Shown here piece after piece: positions 43,764-54,500 of a stretch of DNA of 64,000 nucleotides (position 1 is the first letter of the stretch; each line of letters opens with the position of its first letter). The stretch covers positions 310,001 through 374,000 of the forward strand of contig NZ_JAJTSZ010000004.1 in assembly GCF_021440195.1 (NCBI RefSeq). Reading direction: 5' to 3'. Made by a program: the position numbers and the translations under genes. The notes under the pieces are model-generated. The model saw nothing but the letters and a program-made list of their open reading frames with translations, was not told where the DNA came from and did not search any database. This DNA comes from Dyadobacter sp. CY356 (GTDB lineage: Bacteria; Bacteroidota; Bacteroidia; Cytophagales; Spirosomataceae).

Positions 43764-43918
43764 CAAAAAAAGCCGGATGTGTACCACCACACCCGGCCCA
43801 GAATTGCTATTTCCCCAATGATTTCTCATTTCACGTACCACCGTGGGAAGGGAAATAAATGTCCAACAGTGCTTAACAATCAGACAATCAAAATTATGCA
43901 AAAATCAGTACGTAACAA
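43764..43918 (-). ncRNA. Candidate cis-antisense RNA over the susC leader (locus 1)
   Basis: On the minus strand: TTG (43918-43916), 19 nt, TAATTTTG (43896-43889), an exact Bacteroidota promoter match overlapping the susC ATG. About 90 nt on comes a GC-rich hairpin (GCCGG/CCGGC and GTGT/ACAC, 43772-43797) and seven Ts (43771-43765), a good terminator. A transcript of about 115-120 nt antisense to the leader would result. Cis-antisense RNAs over susC leaders are known from Bacteroides polysaccharide loci (DonS type). Confidence 0.45.
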
Positions 43919-46900
43919 GCCGATCAACTGGCAAAAACTTATGCGCATCGGATTGCTTCAATGGATCATGGTCGCTTTACTGGCAAGCTCTGGCTATGCA
44001 AAGGAAAGTTCGGCGCAGTCTATCCTGAGTAAGGATATGACGCTGCGGTTAGACAACGTTACGCTCAAAGAGGCGTTAGGACAAATTCAGAAAAAAACGG
44101 ATGTAAAATTTGTATACAGCAGCCGGGTTTCTCTTCAAAGTAAAATTAAAATCGACGTTGAACATCAGAAACTTTCGAATGTTCTGGATCAATTGCTGAT
44201 ACCACGCGGGATCAGTTATAAAGTGATCAATGAACAAATTGTCCTGGCCAGTACCCAGCCAAACCAAATCCTGACGGTTCCTGATATCGATGTAAAAATG
44301 CGTCAGCTGGCTGCTCCTGCGGAAATTAATATTAAAGGAACCGTACTTTCCGCCGACAACAAAGAACCGCTTCCCGGAGTAAGCGTGGTGGTGAAAGGAA
44401 CGCAGCGCGGTACTACGACCGATTCAAAAGGTGGTTTTGAAATTGATGTACCCAATACGGAGGCTTTGCTGATTTTCAGCTTTGTAGGCTATCAAAGTCA
44501 GGAAATTCTGGTTGGAAATAAATCTTCCGTCAACATTTCATTAGCCGTTGATACCAAGTCGCTGGAAGAGCTTGTGGTGATCGGGTATGGAACTGCAAAG
44601 AAAAGCGACTTATCGGCCGCTGTTGCCTCTGTACCGGATATGGCGCAGATCAAAAACCGGCCCGTATTGGATGTGGCTAACATGATCCAGGGAAAAGTAC
44701 CTGGCGTTACGGCTGTAAGTAATGGAGGTCACCCTGATCAAACACCAAGTATTACGATTCGTGGAACGGGGTCACGTAGCGGTGAAAGTGTGCTTTATGT
44801 TGTAGACGGTGTACCAAATGCGCCATACAATCCCTCGGACATCGAATCAATCACTGTATTAAAAGATGCGGCTTCTGCGGCCATATATGGTGCGTTCTCG
44901 GGTTCTGCCGGTGTTATCCTGATCACGACAAGACAAGCTTCGGCAGGTAAACCCAGCATTGAATATTCAGGATTCCGTGGGATTAAACAAGCCTGGAAAC
45001 TTCCAAATTCTTTAACAGCGGACAAGGAAGCTTACGTTTCAAATCTTGCTTTTACCAATGCAGGGCTGACGCCACTTGATGGATGGGATGCAACCAAAAA
45101 CCCATATGCACAGGTTACCCGTACAAACTGGATCAACGAAATTTTCAGAACCGGAATCATTCAGCGACATAACATCAGCATCAATGCAGGTACTGATAAA
45201 TTCTCTACACTTTTTCAGGGTCGTTATGAAAAAAATGAGGGTACGCTGTTAAACACTTACAGCCAGAACATTTCTCTTCGTTTCAACACGGTTTACAAAT
45301 TCACCGATAATCTAAAATTCCGTCAGGAAGTATTTTGGAATAACAGCGATAGCCGCGGAACAGAAACCAGCAGCGGATACAGCGGAACAATACTTTCGGC
45401 TATGTATATGCCTCGCTCGGCTACGGTATATTATGATGACGGCAGCTTTGGCGGCGTTGGTCCGCGGGATTCCAAGTACCTTGGTATTCATGGTGATGCT
45501 ATAAACCCGGTTGCAACTTTATTAAGAAATAAACCTTATAACAAAGGAAACGACCTTCAGTCTGTTTCCGAATTTTCATATGCCAACATTATTCCCGGGT
45601 TATCCTTTCTGACCAGATTTTCATACCGACAGCATGGCTCACTTTATAAAAATTTCACCCCAAAGAGAACAGAACCGGGTAAGCCAAATAACCAGAACAC
45701 TTTGACTTATTCAACAGACAAATCGTATAACTGGATATGGGAAAATACGGCTAATTATGCCAGAGTTTTCGGCAAACATAACATGGGTGCGATGCTTTCT
45801 ACTACCTCTCAGGAAAGCGGAGCAAAAGGCTTTGGTGCTACCGCCAGAGATCTTAGTGATGAAGAAAACTGGGCTCAGTTTTTCATCAACGCCAGTACTT
45901 TTACTTCGGACAGACCAACGGATTACGACTGGAAAGACCGCAATGTTTCTTATGTAGGAAGACTTTCTTACAGCTGGGCTGACCGCTATTTCCTTACAGG
46001 AAGTTACCGCTATGATATCGCCGGACGTTTGGCAGAGGGTTACCGAGGAAAAGGTTTTCCTGCCGCTACTGCCGCCTGGAAAATCAGTTCAGAACCTTTC
46101 TTCAATATTCCTGCGGTTGATCTGTTAAAAATCAGAGCAAGCTGGGGACGTATCGGAAATATCGGGTCTGTTGGCCGCTACTATGGTTACTCTACGCTGA
46201 CTTCGGATAATACATACCAGATTGGAGATGGCGGAGTTTATTCCAGAGCTCTTTACGTATCAGCACTAAAAAATCCGAAACTTTCATGGGAAACATCACA
46301 GCAGACAGACATTGGTCTCGACATCTCTCTTTTGAAAGAAAAATTGACACTTTCTGCTGATTATTTTGATAAGCTGACTTACAACCTGATTAAACAACAG
46401 GATACCGACTGGACCAACACCTATGGATACGGTGCTCCATATATCAACCAGGGAAAGATCAGCAACAAAGGTTTTGAATTTGTCGCTTCCTGGAAGGACA
46501 AGGCGGGTGAACTGGGATATGAAATCAGCGGCAATATTGCAACGCTAAAAAACAGGGTAAAATATATTGATGATAACCCAAATTCAGTCTGGGTGCATTC
46601 TGATGCATGGCGGGGGACGATCACTCCATATCGCTCAACTGTGGGGCAGCCTTATTATTCATACTGGCTTGTTAAAACAGACGGCATATTTCAATCGGAT
46701 GAAGCAGCAAACAGCTATACTTTAAACGGAACGAAGATTCAGCCAAACGCAAAAGCAGGTGATTTGAAATTTGTTGATTTGAACGGTGACGGAAAAATTG
46801 ATGATAATGACAGATCTTACATGGGCAACGCATTTCCGAAAATTACATATGGCTTTACCACTAATTTAAACTGGAAATCTTTTGATCTGAGTATGTTCTG

Positions 46901-47336
46901 GCAAGGGGTTGGTGGTGTTAAAATATTCAATGCCTTCAAAGAATCAACCTTAAATGCATCGGAACAGGGTTATAACCGCTGGGACAAAATTCTTGATGCA
47001 TGGTCGCCAACAAATACTGGTTCGACAATTCCCAAAATCAACGCCAGTGATGCCAACAAAAATTTCCAGACGGCTTCCGACTGGTATTTGGAAAGTGGGA
47101 ACTATGTGCGTTTGAAAAGCTTAATTATCGGCTACACAGTTCCTAAATTTATTAAAGGCGCAAGTCTGAGAGTTTATTTAAGTGGAGATAATTTATTGAC
47201 ATTCACGAAATACTCCGGAATGGATCCGGAAGTAGGAAGCACGCTAGTGAATGGAACCTATACCGCACCAGGTATGGATGGCGGCCAATTCCCGGTTTCC
47301 CGTGTATATTCAGCAGGTTTGAAGCTTAAATTTTAA
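43896..47336 (+). CDS. SusC-like TonB-dependent receptor, locus 1
   Basis: 1146 residues from ATG at 43896 (MQKSVRNKPINWQ); the frame is open 39 codons upstream but carries no signal. Signal region about 20-40, STN domain (about 45-115: MTLRLDNVTLKEALGQIQ), CarboxypepD-reg-like domain (about 145-235: GTVLSADNKEPLPGVSVVVKG), plug (about 240-355 including DVANMIQGKVPGV and LYVVDGVPNAP, VLKDAASAAIYG) and a TonB barrel ending in Phe (KLKF). The STN domain marks it as a signal-transducing receptor for the FecR/sigma pair. It imports an oligomeric substrate with its SusD partner. Confidence 0.95.
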   Translation: MQKSVRNKPINWQKLMRIGLLQWIMVALLASSGYAKESSAQSILSKDMTLRLDNVTLKEALGQIQKKTDVKFVYSSRVSLQSKIKIDVEHQKLSNVLDQLLIPRGISYKVINEQIVLASTQPNQILTVPDIDVKMRQLAAPAEINIKGTVLSADNKEPLPGVSVVVKGTQRGTTTDSKGGFEIDVPNTEALLIFSFVGYQSQEILVGNKSSVNISLAVDTKSLEELVVIGYGTAKKSDLSAAVASVPDMAQIKNRPVLDVANMIQGKVPGVTAVSNGGHPDQTPSITIRGTGSRSGESVLYVVDGVPNAPYNPSDIESITVLKDAASAAIYGAFSGSAGVILITTRQASAGKPSIEYSGFRGIKQAWKLPNSLTADKEAYVSNLAFTNAGLTPLDGWDATKNPYAQVTRTNWINEIFRTGIIQRHNISINAGTDKFSTLFQGRYEKNEGTLLNTYSQNISLRFNTVYKFTDNLKFRQEVFWNNSDSRGTETSSGYSGTILSAMYMPRSATVYYDDGSFGGVGPRDSKYLGIHGDAINPVATLLRNKPYNKGNDLQSVSEFSYANIIPGLSFLTRFSYRQHGSLYKNFTPKRTEPGKPNNQNTLTYSTDKSYNWIWENTANYARVFGKHNMGAMLSTTSQESGAKGFGATARDLSDEENWAQFFINASTFTSDRPTDYDWKDRNVSYVGRLSYSWADRYFLTGSYRYDIAGRLAEGYRGKGFPAATAAWKISSEPFFNIPAVDLLKIRASWGRIGNIGSVGRYYGYSTLTSDNTYQIGDGGVYSRALYVSALKNPKLSWETSQQTDIGLDISLLKEKLTLSADYFDKLTYNLIKQQDTDWTNTYGYGAPYINQGKISNKGFEFVASWKDKAGELGYEISGNIATLKNRVKYIDDNPNSVWVHSDAWRGTITPYRSTVGQPYYSYWLVKTDGIFQSDEAANSYTLNGTKIQPNAKAGDLKFVDLNGDGKIDDNDRSYMGNAFPKITYGFTTNLNWKSFDLSMFWQGVGGVKIFNAFKESTLNASEQGYNRWDKILDAWSPTNTGSTIPKINASDANKNFQTASDWYLESGNYVRLKSLIIGYTVPKFIKGASLRVYLSGDNLLTFTKYSGMDPEVGSTLVNGTYTAPGMDGGQFPVSRVYSAGLKLKF

Positions 47337-47349
47337 AAATACGGAAATC

Positions 47350-48948
47350 ATGAAATTATATATAAAACATTCAATTTTATCAGGTATGGCACTCATGCTC
47401 AGCCTGACTGCATGTAATGAAAAGTGGGTGGATACCAAACCAAACGGAGAATCCACAACGGCTTATTTCTGGGACAGCGAGGATGATGTGATTAAAGGTG
47501 TAGCTGCCATGTATGTCGCCATGAAAGACGAAGCAACCTGGGGCCGTGATCTTTTTTGGGTTCAAAACGCAAGCGACGACTTAATCGTAGGAAGATCAAA
47601 AGCGGATGGTGAGAACATCAAAAACTTTATCCCGTCGGGTAATGAAGGTTATCTGACAGGTGGCTGGAATGATTTGTATTCAATGATGAACAGGGCAAAT
47701 CAAACCATTCAGGGTGTGCAAAAAGCAACAAATGTGAGTGATGCAGTTAGAAACCGTTCTTTGGGTGAAGCTTATTTTGTCCGTGCTTTTTCTCATTTCT
47801 GGATTGCTTATTTGTGGGGGCATAAAGATCAGGGTGTTCCTTATGATGGCGTGGAAAATCCTGAATTCGGATCAAGAATCCCGCCACAGCTTCCTTCGGT
47901 AACTGATAATTATGCACAGATAATCAGCGATCTGCAAAAAGCTGCCGATTTACTTCCCTTGTTCCAGACTTATGGCGCGGCCGATCAGGGAAGAGCGCAC
48001 AAGGCGGCTGCCTGGGGATATATGGTTAAAACGTATGCTTATTGGGCTCAATACGACAATACCAAATGGGCTGCCATTCCTGAAATTGCAGACAAAATCA
48101 AAAATGAAGGCGGACGTGCTTTATTGACAGGACAAGGCAGCAACCTTGCCAATTACAAAGCGGTTTTTAAAGCGGCAAACAACTGGAGTAGTGAATATAT
48201 CTGGTCGGTAACTTCCGGTGTGCAGGGCGGTTCCGAATTTCCAGGGGTTATTCTGGAAAACAAAGGCTGGGGAATATACAATGGCTGGGGTTACTTCCAA
48301 CCTACCGCAGAACTTTATGATGAATATGAAGCAAACGACCCGCGCCGTGAAGCAACCATTCTTAAATTTGGAGACAAGTTCACGTTCTTCGGTGTAGAGC
48401 GTGCATACTTTTCAACCAACAGTCTTTCTGGTTTTCAGATCAACAAATATATGGATCCGTATAGCAACGGTACCAACCAGGATCCCGGAACCAATACCCA
48501 AATCAATCAAAATGGCGACTACCCTACTACCACGCTGAATTTGCCTTTGATGCGTTATGCCGAAATTCTTCTTTTCAAAGCCGAAGCGCTTATCCAGCAA
48601 GGTAAAAACAGCGAAGCAGCAGCTCCTTTAAATGAAATTCGTGCCCGTGTAGGTTTGGCTCCTGTAACTGCGCCAACACTTGCCGACCTGAAACATGAAC
48701 GCCGTGTGGAACTGGGTTGCGAATGGACGGATCGTTTGGCGGACCTGAAACGCTGGGGTGATTACGACAAAATCAACGCGCCGCTTCATGGCCGAATCCA
48801 TACCAATAAAACTGATCCAGCTTCCACTTTTACAGTTCAGCAGGTATGGCCGGCGAGAAAATTTACCGCAGCTAAATTGGCTTGGCCGATTAGTCCTAAT
48901 GAAATTGCGAGAAGTAATGGTGCTTACAAACAGACACCGGGCTGGTAA
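47350..48948 (+). CDS. SusD-like outer-membrane lipoprotein, locus 1
   Basis: 532 residues, starting 13 nt after susC. Lipobox LSLTAC with Cys22. RagB/SusD features: an early TTAYFWDSEDDVIKGVAAMY, TPR-like helices, and C-terminal NLPLMRYAEILLFKAEALIQ and RRVELGCEWTDRLADLKRW. It binds substrate at the cell surface and closes on the SusC barrel. It ends the locus and is followed by a strong terminator. Confidence 0.93.
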   Translation: MKLYIKHSILSGMALMLSLTACNEKWVDTKPNGESTTAYFWDSEDDVIKGVAAMYVAMKDEATWGRDLFWVQNASDDLIVGRSKADGENIKNFIPSGNEGYLTGGWNDLYSMMNRANQTIQGVQKATNVSDAVRNRSLGEAYFVRAFSHFWIAYLWGHKDQGVPYDGVENPEFGSRIPPQLPSVTDNYAQIISDLQKAADLLPLFQTYGAADQGRAHKAAAWGYMVKTYAYWAQYDNTKWAAIPEIADKIKNEGGRALLTGQGSNLANYKAVFKAANNWSSEYIWSVTSGVQGGSEFPGVILENKGWGIYNGWGYFQPTAELYDEYEANDPRREATILKFGDKFTFFGVERAYFSTNSLSGFQINKYMDPYSNGTNQDPGTNTQINQNGDYPTTTLNLPLMRYAEILLFKAEALIQQGKNSEAAAPLNEIRARVGLAPVTAPTLADLKHERRVELGCEWTDRLADLKRWGDYDKINAPLHGRIHTNKTDPASTFTVQQVWPARKFTAAKLAWPISPNEIARSNGAYKQTPGW

Positions 48949-48971
48949 ATAGTGACTGGCAAAGAGTAAAG

Positions 48972-49011
48972 ATAAGGGCACCGGATCTATTTCCGTTGCC
49001 CTTATTTTTTT
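48972..49011 (+). terminator. Rho-independent terminator of SusCD locus 1
   Basis: Stem of 9 bp plus 3 bp (left arm 48972-48984, right arm 48993-49005, one mismatch), then a T-run to 49011. 23 nt after the susD stop. Confidence 0.88.
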
Positions 49012-49375
49012 ACCAAAACAGAATAAATTATAATTGCCAAGGTTGTCAAAAATTCATTTTAAAACTAATTATAGTCTAAATTGTAATTTAAAACGATTTA
49101 GCTTTCGAAAGCAAGGTATCACTAGATCAATCGCGTTTCTTAATAAATTCATAACATAGTAAACAACACAATAACGCCTGTGTAAGATACCTTTGATCTG
49201 TAATTTGACGTGGAGGTCGGGTTGAAACGAATTATCGTTTTACTTTTTCTCCATTTTTTCAAGTATTTGTTATGACACAAAATGATAAAGATTAAGATAA
49301 AAAACTCCCTCACCTATTTCTCACTAAAAAACAATTTTAGTTTTATTTAAAGAAAAATTAATACTTTTATCGGTT

Positions 49376-49408
49376 TTGTACTTCTGAATACTCTCAGAAA
49401 TAAATTTG
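49376..49408 (+). promoter_or_regulatory. Candidate promoter of sigma factor 2
   Basis: TTG (49376-49378), 22 nt, TAAATTTG (49401-49408), an exact -7 box with a spacer at the long end of the range, 26 nt before the ATG. Confidence 0.35.
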
Positions 49409-49434
49409 AGCCGATTACTTTTGTCTAACAGCAT

Positions 49435-50007
49435 ATGGAATTTTTATATACCAAACCTGACTCAGCACACGACAAAAGTGAAGATAAAATTGCTTTTGAA
49501 ATGCTGTTTAATAGAAACTATTCCAATCTGGTTTATTTTTCATTCAACATAGTAAAAGATAAACGGGAAGCGGAAGACATTGCCCAGGATGCTTTCATTA
49601 CCTATTGGAACCGGAAAGAGGAAGTTGCCGAAGATGAGGATTCAGTGAAAAGTTTCCTGTATACAACGGTTAAAAATGCGAGTCTGAATTTATTGAGGCA
49701 TCAGAAGGTAATTGAAAAATTTGCGTTACAAATTCCTGAACTTGTTGAAGATAAAAACATAGTCAATTCGATTATACAAGCCGAAGTTTTTTCAAAAATT
49801 CATCAGGCAGTTGAATCCCTTCCAAAGGCATGCCGTCAGATTGTAAAAATGAGTTATCTGGACGACAAAAAGAATAATGAAATAGCAGAAGAACTTGGCA
49901 TTTCTGTAAATACCGTAAAAACGCAAAAACAGCGGGCGATGCAGCTTCTTCGTCCACAATTTATAGCTGAAATATTCGGCGTCGTCTCCTTTATCTTTTT
50001 CTTTTAG
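49435..50007 (+). CDS. ECF sigma factor of the second SusCD locus
   Basis: 190 residues. Region 2 (about 20-85: FEMLFNRNYSNLVYFSFNIV, AEDIAQDAFITYW), region 4 (about 120-175: VESLPKACRQIVKMSYLDDKKNNEIAEELGISVNTVKTQ). It precedes its fecR directly (176 nt gap), the usual order. The hydrophobic C-terminal tail (IFGVVSFIFFF) resembles that of the first sigma factor. Confidence 0.93.
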   Translation: MEFLYTKPDSAHDKSEDKIAFEMLFNRNYSNLVYFSFNIVKDKREAEDIAQDAFITYWNRKEEVAEDEDSVKSFLYTTVKNASLNLLRHQKVIEKFALQIPELVEDKNIVNSIIQAEVFSKIHQAVESLPKACRQIVKMSYLDDKKNNEIAEELGISVNTVKTQKQRAMQLLRPQFIAEIFGVVSFIFFF

Positions 50008-50183
50008 AGAAAACACATTTTCGCTTCAACATTAAAAGTTTTTAAAATAGCAATAATTCAGTTGCTATCAGAGAGTTACGCTTAGTTAAATCTAAATTTT
50101 TCTTCAAATTAAAATATTTTTCAAAAACCTTTCACCCTAAAATTCATTCTGCGTGTCTTACTACCAAAGAACAAAAGCCAGGA

Positions 50184-51365
50184 ATGAAAGCACCCTTTGA
50201 AATCGCAGAATTAATTTTCAAATATCTTAATGGAAACCTTTCCGGGGTAGAAAGCAAGGTCTTGCAGGATTGGCTGGACGAAGATATTGCGAATCAGATC
50301 TTGCTGAATGAATTGCAGAATAAAGAAAAAATGGAAGAAGGGTTGAAATTTTTCGAATCCATTGATCATCAGACAGCCTGGGAAAATATCAATCAACAAA
50401 TAGACAATCCTGTTATTCATCACTCATTCTGGTCTTTAAACAATATCTTCAAATATGCCGCGGCGATATTGATTACCGGTATCATCGGTTATGGATTTAT
50501 ACATAAAAAAAACAATGCGAATACAACAATCACTAAAATCAAAAAACCTCAAATTCTAAAAAATGATGTGCTTCCGGGAGGAAATAAAGCTACGCTGACT
50601 TTGGGAGACGGTAGTGTGATTTCATTGGAAGATATGGCCAACGGAACCTTCAAAAATGAAAACGGGGTAAAGATCAGTAAAAAGGAAGGACAGCTTGTTT
50701 ACGAAATTCTGCCATCTGAAAAGAATAAGACCATCACTTTCAACACAATTAACACACCGACGGGCGGCCAGTATGAAATATTACTTCCGGATGGCAGCAA
50801 GGTATGGCTCAACTCAAAATCGTCATTACACTTTCCGACCGCATTCACTGGTAAGGAGCGTAAAGTTGAACTGACCGGAGAAGGATATTTCGAAATCAGT
50901 AAAAATAAGGAAATGCCTTTTGTCGTAGAATCCGGAAAAACGCATGTTGAGGTATTAGGAACACACTTTAATGTAATGGCTTACGACAACGAAGCTGTTT
51001 CGAAAACCACCTTACTCGAAGGCTCTGTAAGGATAGGAATTGGTGAAAACAGAAAAATACTGAATCCCGGCCAGCAAGCCCTGGTCGGATCACAAATAAG
51101 TATACGCACCGCAGATGTTGAAGAAGCTGTTGCGTGGAAAGAAGGTTATTTCCAGTTTGATAACGAAGATCTGACGACGATCATGCGTCAGTTGCAAAGA
51201 TGGTATGACGTGGATGTTGTGAACGAAAAGCAGATACCGGATAAACATTTTACGGCGATGATCTCACGAAATACCACTTTGTCAAAAGTGCTTAAAATGC
51301 TTGAAATGTCAGGGGAATTAAAATTTGAGATTGAAGACAAAAAAATAACAATCAGGGAAAAATAA
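50184..51365 (+). CDS. FecR-type anti-sigma factor, locus 2
   Basis: 393 residues. N-terminal cytoplasmic sigma-binding part (1-85), membrane helix near 90-108, FecR domain (about 190-290: LPDGSKVWLNSKSSLHFP, LTGEGYFEISK, VEVLGTHFNVMAY) and a C-terminal DUF4974-like domain (about 310-390: QLQRWYDVDVV). Partner of the 49435 sigma factor. About 50 residues longer than the locus 1 FecR. Confidence 0.93.
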   Translation: MKAPFEIAELIFKYLNGNLSGVESKVLQDWLDEDIANQILLNELQNKEKMEEGLKFFESIDHQTAWENINQQIDNPVIHHSFWSLNNIFKYAAAILITGIIGYGFIHKKNNANTTITKIKKPQILKNDVLPGGNKATLTLGDGSVISLEDMANGTFKNENGVKISKKEGQLVYEILPSEKNKTITFNTINTPTGGQYEILLPDGSKVWLNSKSSLHFPTAFTGKERKVELTGEGYFEISKNKEMPFVVESGKTHVEVLGTHFNVMAYDNEAVSKTTLLEGSVRIGIGENRKILNPGQQALVGSQISIRTADVEEAVAWKEGYFQFDNEDLTTIMRQLQRWYDVDVVNEKQIPDKHFTAMISRNTTLSKVLKMLEMSGELKFEIEDKKITIREK

Positions 51366-51386
51366 TCAGAAGAAATAGTAATACTG

Positions 51387-51506
51387 GAAAACCGATAGCC
51401 GGCCAGGGCTACCGGTACGAAGGATTATTAAACAAGTGTACAGTGCGAACCATAAACTTTCAAAATCCAAACATCGTAAAACTATGAAATTAAAGCTACT
51501 CTTCAA
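51387..51506 (-). ncRNA. Candidate cis-antisense RNA over the susC leader (locus 2)
   Basis: On the minus strand: TTG (51506-51504), 19 nt, TAGTTTTA (51484-51477), one mismatch from TAnnTTTG. The box ends on the A of the susC ATG exactly as in locus 1. Downstream is a hairpin (51391-51416, 9 of 10 pairs: ACCG/CGGT and TAGCC/GGCTA) with a short T-run. A transcript of about 80-85 nt is predicted. Confidence 0.35.
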
Positions 51507-54500
51507 AAGTAGTAGACACATCAGCCTTATTCCATCCAAAATCCTGTTCATGATGAAATTAAGCGCTTTTCTACTAGCCGTTGCCTGCATGCAGGTGAGT
51601 GCGGCCGCCATTTCTCAAAAAATTTCCGTTTCGGTGGAGAATGCACCGTTGGAACATGTGATCAAAATCATCCAGAAACGCAGTGGTTATCAGTTCATTT
51701 TCAATAATGAATTGTTGAAAAAGGCCAGGCCTGTAACGATGAAAATTTCTGACGGCTCATTGGAACAGGTTCTGGAACAATGTTTCAATAATCAGCCGCT
51801 TACATATAGTTTGATGGAAAGAACTATCGTGGTAAAGCCAAAAACTCCTGAAGTAAAAACCCAGATAGTTCCTGTTCAGGCTCCATTGATTGATATCAGC
51901 GGGAAGGTTTCTGACGAAAAAGGAGGTGGATTACCCGGTGTCAGCATCATTGTAAAAGGTACGCAGCGCGGAACAACTACTGACGGCGACGGACAATTTA
52001 AACTGGATCTGACCGAGGCCGACAAAGATGGTGTTCTGATTTTCAGCTTCGTCGGCTATATCACAAAAGAGCTTCCGATAGGAACGCGCACCACTTTCAA
52101 CATTTCGCTTGATACTGATACAAAAGCGTTGGAAGAACTGGTTGTGGTTGGTTATGGTACACAGAAGAAAATGAACCTTACCGGTGCGGTGGATCAGGTA
52201 ACGAGCAAAGTATTGGAAAACCGTTCACTTCCCAATCTTGCGCAAGGTTTGCAAGGCGTTATTCCAAACTTAAACCTGACGATGGGTGACGGAAAGCCGA
52301 CACAATCCCCGTCTTACAACATTCGTGGGGCAACTTCCATCGGCCAGGGTGGAAATGCGCTGGTTTTGATTGATGGTGTTGAAGGCGATCCAAGCCGTAT
52401 TAACCCGAATGATGTTGCCAGTGTTTCTGTTTTAAAGGATGCGGCATCGGCTGCGATTTATGGAGCAAGAGGTGCTTTTGGTGTTGTTTTAATCACAACA
52501 AAATCGCCTCAGAAAGATAAGACGACGATAAGTTATTCTTTGAATCATTCAATCAAAAGTCCTATTGCAGTTCCGGATCTGGTAACAGACGGCTATACTT
52601 TTGCCAAAATGTTTAACGAAGGATGGAGTGCCTGGAATGATTATTCACAAACACCTCAAAACGTAAACAAAACGGTTAAATTCTCACCGGCATACCTGGC
52701 GGAATTTGAAAAAAGATCAAAAGATCCGAGCTTGCCAAAAACGGTTGTTGATCCGGTTACAGGCGAATATGTTTATTACGAAAATACAGATTGGTACAAA
52801 GAATTGTACAAAAAAACGACAAGTGCAACGGAACACAATTTATCAGTTTCAGGTGGAAGTGGTAAGGCAGATTTCCTGGTGACGGGTCGTTATTTTGGTC
52901 AGGATGGACTTTTCAAGTATAATTCTGATGATTATAAAATCATGAGTTTACGTGTTAAAGGTTCTGTTCAGCTTTACAAATGGCTTAATGTATCAAACAA
53001 CGCCGATTTCTCTTCCATGAAATATCACAATCCGCTAAACGTGGGAGAAGGTGGTTCTATATGGAGAAATATTTCGGATGAAGGCCATACGATGGCGCCG
53101 ATGTTCAACCCGGACGGAACGCTTACTTATTCGGCAGCTTACACGGTTGGTGATTTTTATTATGGCAAAAATGGTATCAATACAAACAAACGTGTATTCA
53201 GAAACACGACCAGTTTCGCTTCGCAGTTTTTCAATGATGTGTTGAGAATCAAAGGAAATTTCACTTATCAAAATACAGATAATAACGATTATCGTACACG
53301 CGTACCTGTTCCTTACAGCCGCAAACCGGGGGTTATTGAATATGTCGGAACGAATTATAACGACCTTCAAAACCTGCTTCGGAATACGCAATATACTGCG
53401 ACCAACATCTATGGTGAATTTGAACCGAAAGTTGGTGCTAACCATTATTTTAAAGTTCTGGCAGGTTTCAACCAGGAACAATCACTTTACAAAGAACTTC
53501 AGGTGGTTCGTAACGGATTGATTTATGAAGGCGCGAGCGATATCAACCTTGCACTTGGACAATCAATTACGACGGGCGGTGGATATGACAAATGGGCAAT
53601 TGCCGGTGGTTTTTACCGTATCAATTATTCATTTAAAGAAAGATATCTTCTGGAATTAAACGGTCGTTATGACGGATCTTCCAAATTCCCGTCCAGCCAG
53701 CGTTTTGCATTTTTCCCGTCTGTTTCAGCAGGATGGAGAATTTCTAATGAATCATTCTGGAAAGTATCGCCGAAAGTGATTTCTGAATTGAAGTTGAGAG
53801 GATCTTACGGTTCACTTGGAAACGGGAATATCAATTCTTACAGCTTTCAGGAAAAATTCACAATCCAGCAATCGGGTAGAATCCTGAATGGCGCTCGTCC
53901 GCAACAAACAGGTCAACCAACAGTTTTGCCAAATGGACTTACCTGGGAAACTTCAAGCACGGCAGATTTCGGTGTGGATGTATCCATGCTTGCCAATCGT
54001 CTGACATTGAATGCTGACGCTTATCAAAGAAAAACGACCGGCATGTTCACAACCGGTATGACTTTGCCAGCCGTTTTCGGTACGGATGTTCCAAAGGGAA
54101 ACTATGCTGATTTAACAACAAAAGGATGGGAAGCAGCCATTACCTGGCGTGACCAGTTTACAGTTGGTTCCAAACCGCTGAATTATTCAGTTCGTCTGAC
54201 GGTGTCAGATTATACGGCCAAAATAGACAAATACAATAATCCTGACAAAAGATTATCGGATTACTACGCAGGCCAGAAACTGGGTGAAATCTGGGGATTT
54301 GTGAACGACGGTTATTTCAAATCGGCTGATGACATTACCAATTCTCCAAAACAGATTCTTTACAAAGCCTCTACAACCGGGAAATTGTTACCAGGTGATA
54401 TTAAATTCAAGGATTTAAATGGCGACGGCGTTATCGATGACGGTAACAAAACGGTTGGTCAGCCTGGCGACAAAAAGATAATCGGAAACTCTCTGCCTCG

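Larger units (their letters stand above)
48949..49434 (+). other. Intergenic region between the two SusCD loci
   Basis: 486 nt. It holds the locus 1 terminator (48972-49011), then AT-rich sequence with no gene, and a promoter candidate for the second sigma factor (49376-49408). Confidence 0.5.

Noticed and set aside
43779..43895. 39-codon N-terminal extension of the locus 1 SusC
   Set aside because: It runs through the hairpin and antisense-promoter region and places no signal peptide at the N-terminus.
49416..49423. TACTTTTG box 12 nt before the second sigma ATG
   Set aside because: No TTG at the right distance and too close to the start codon.
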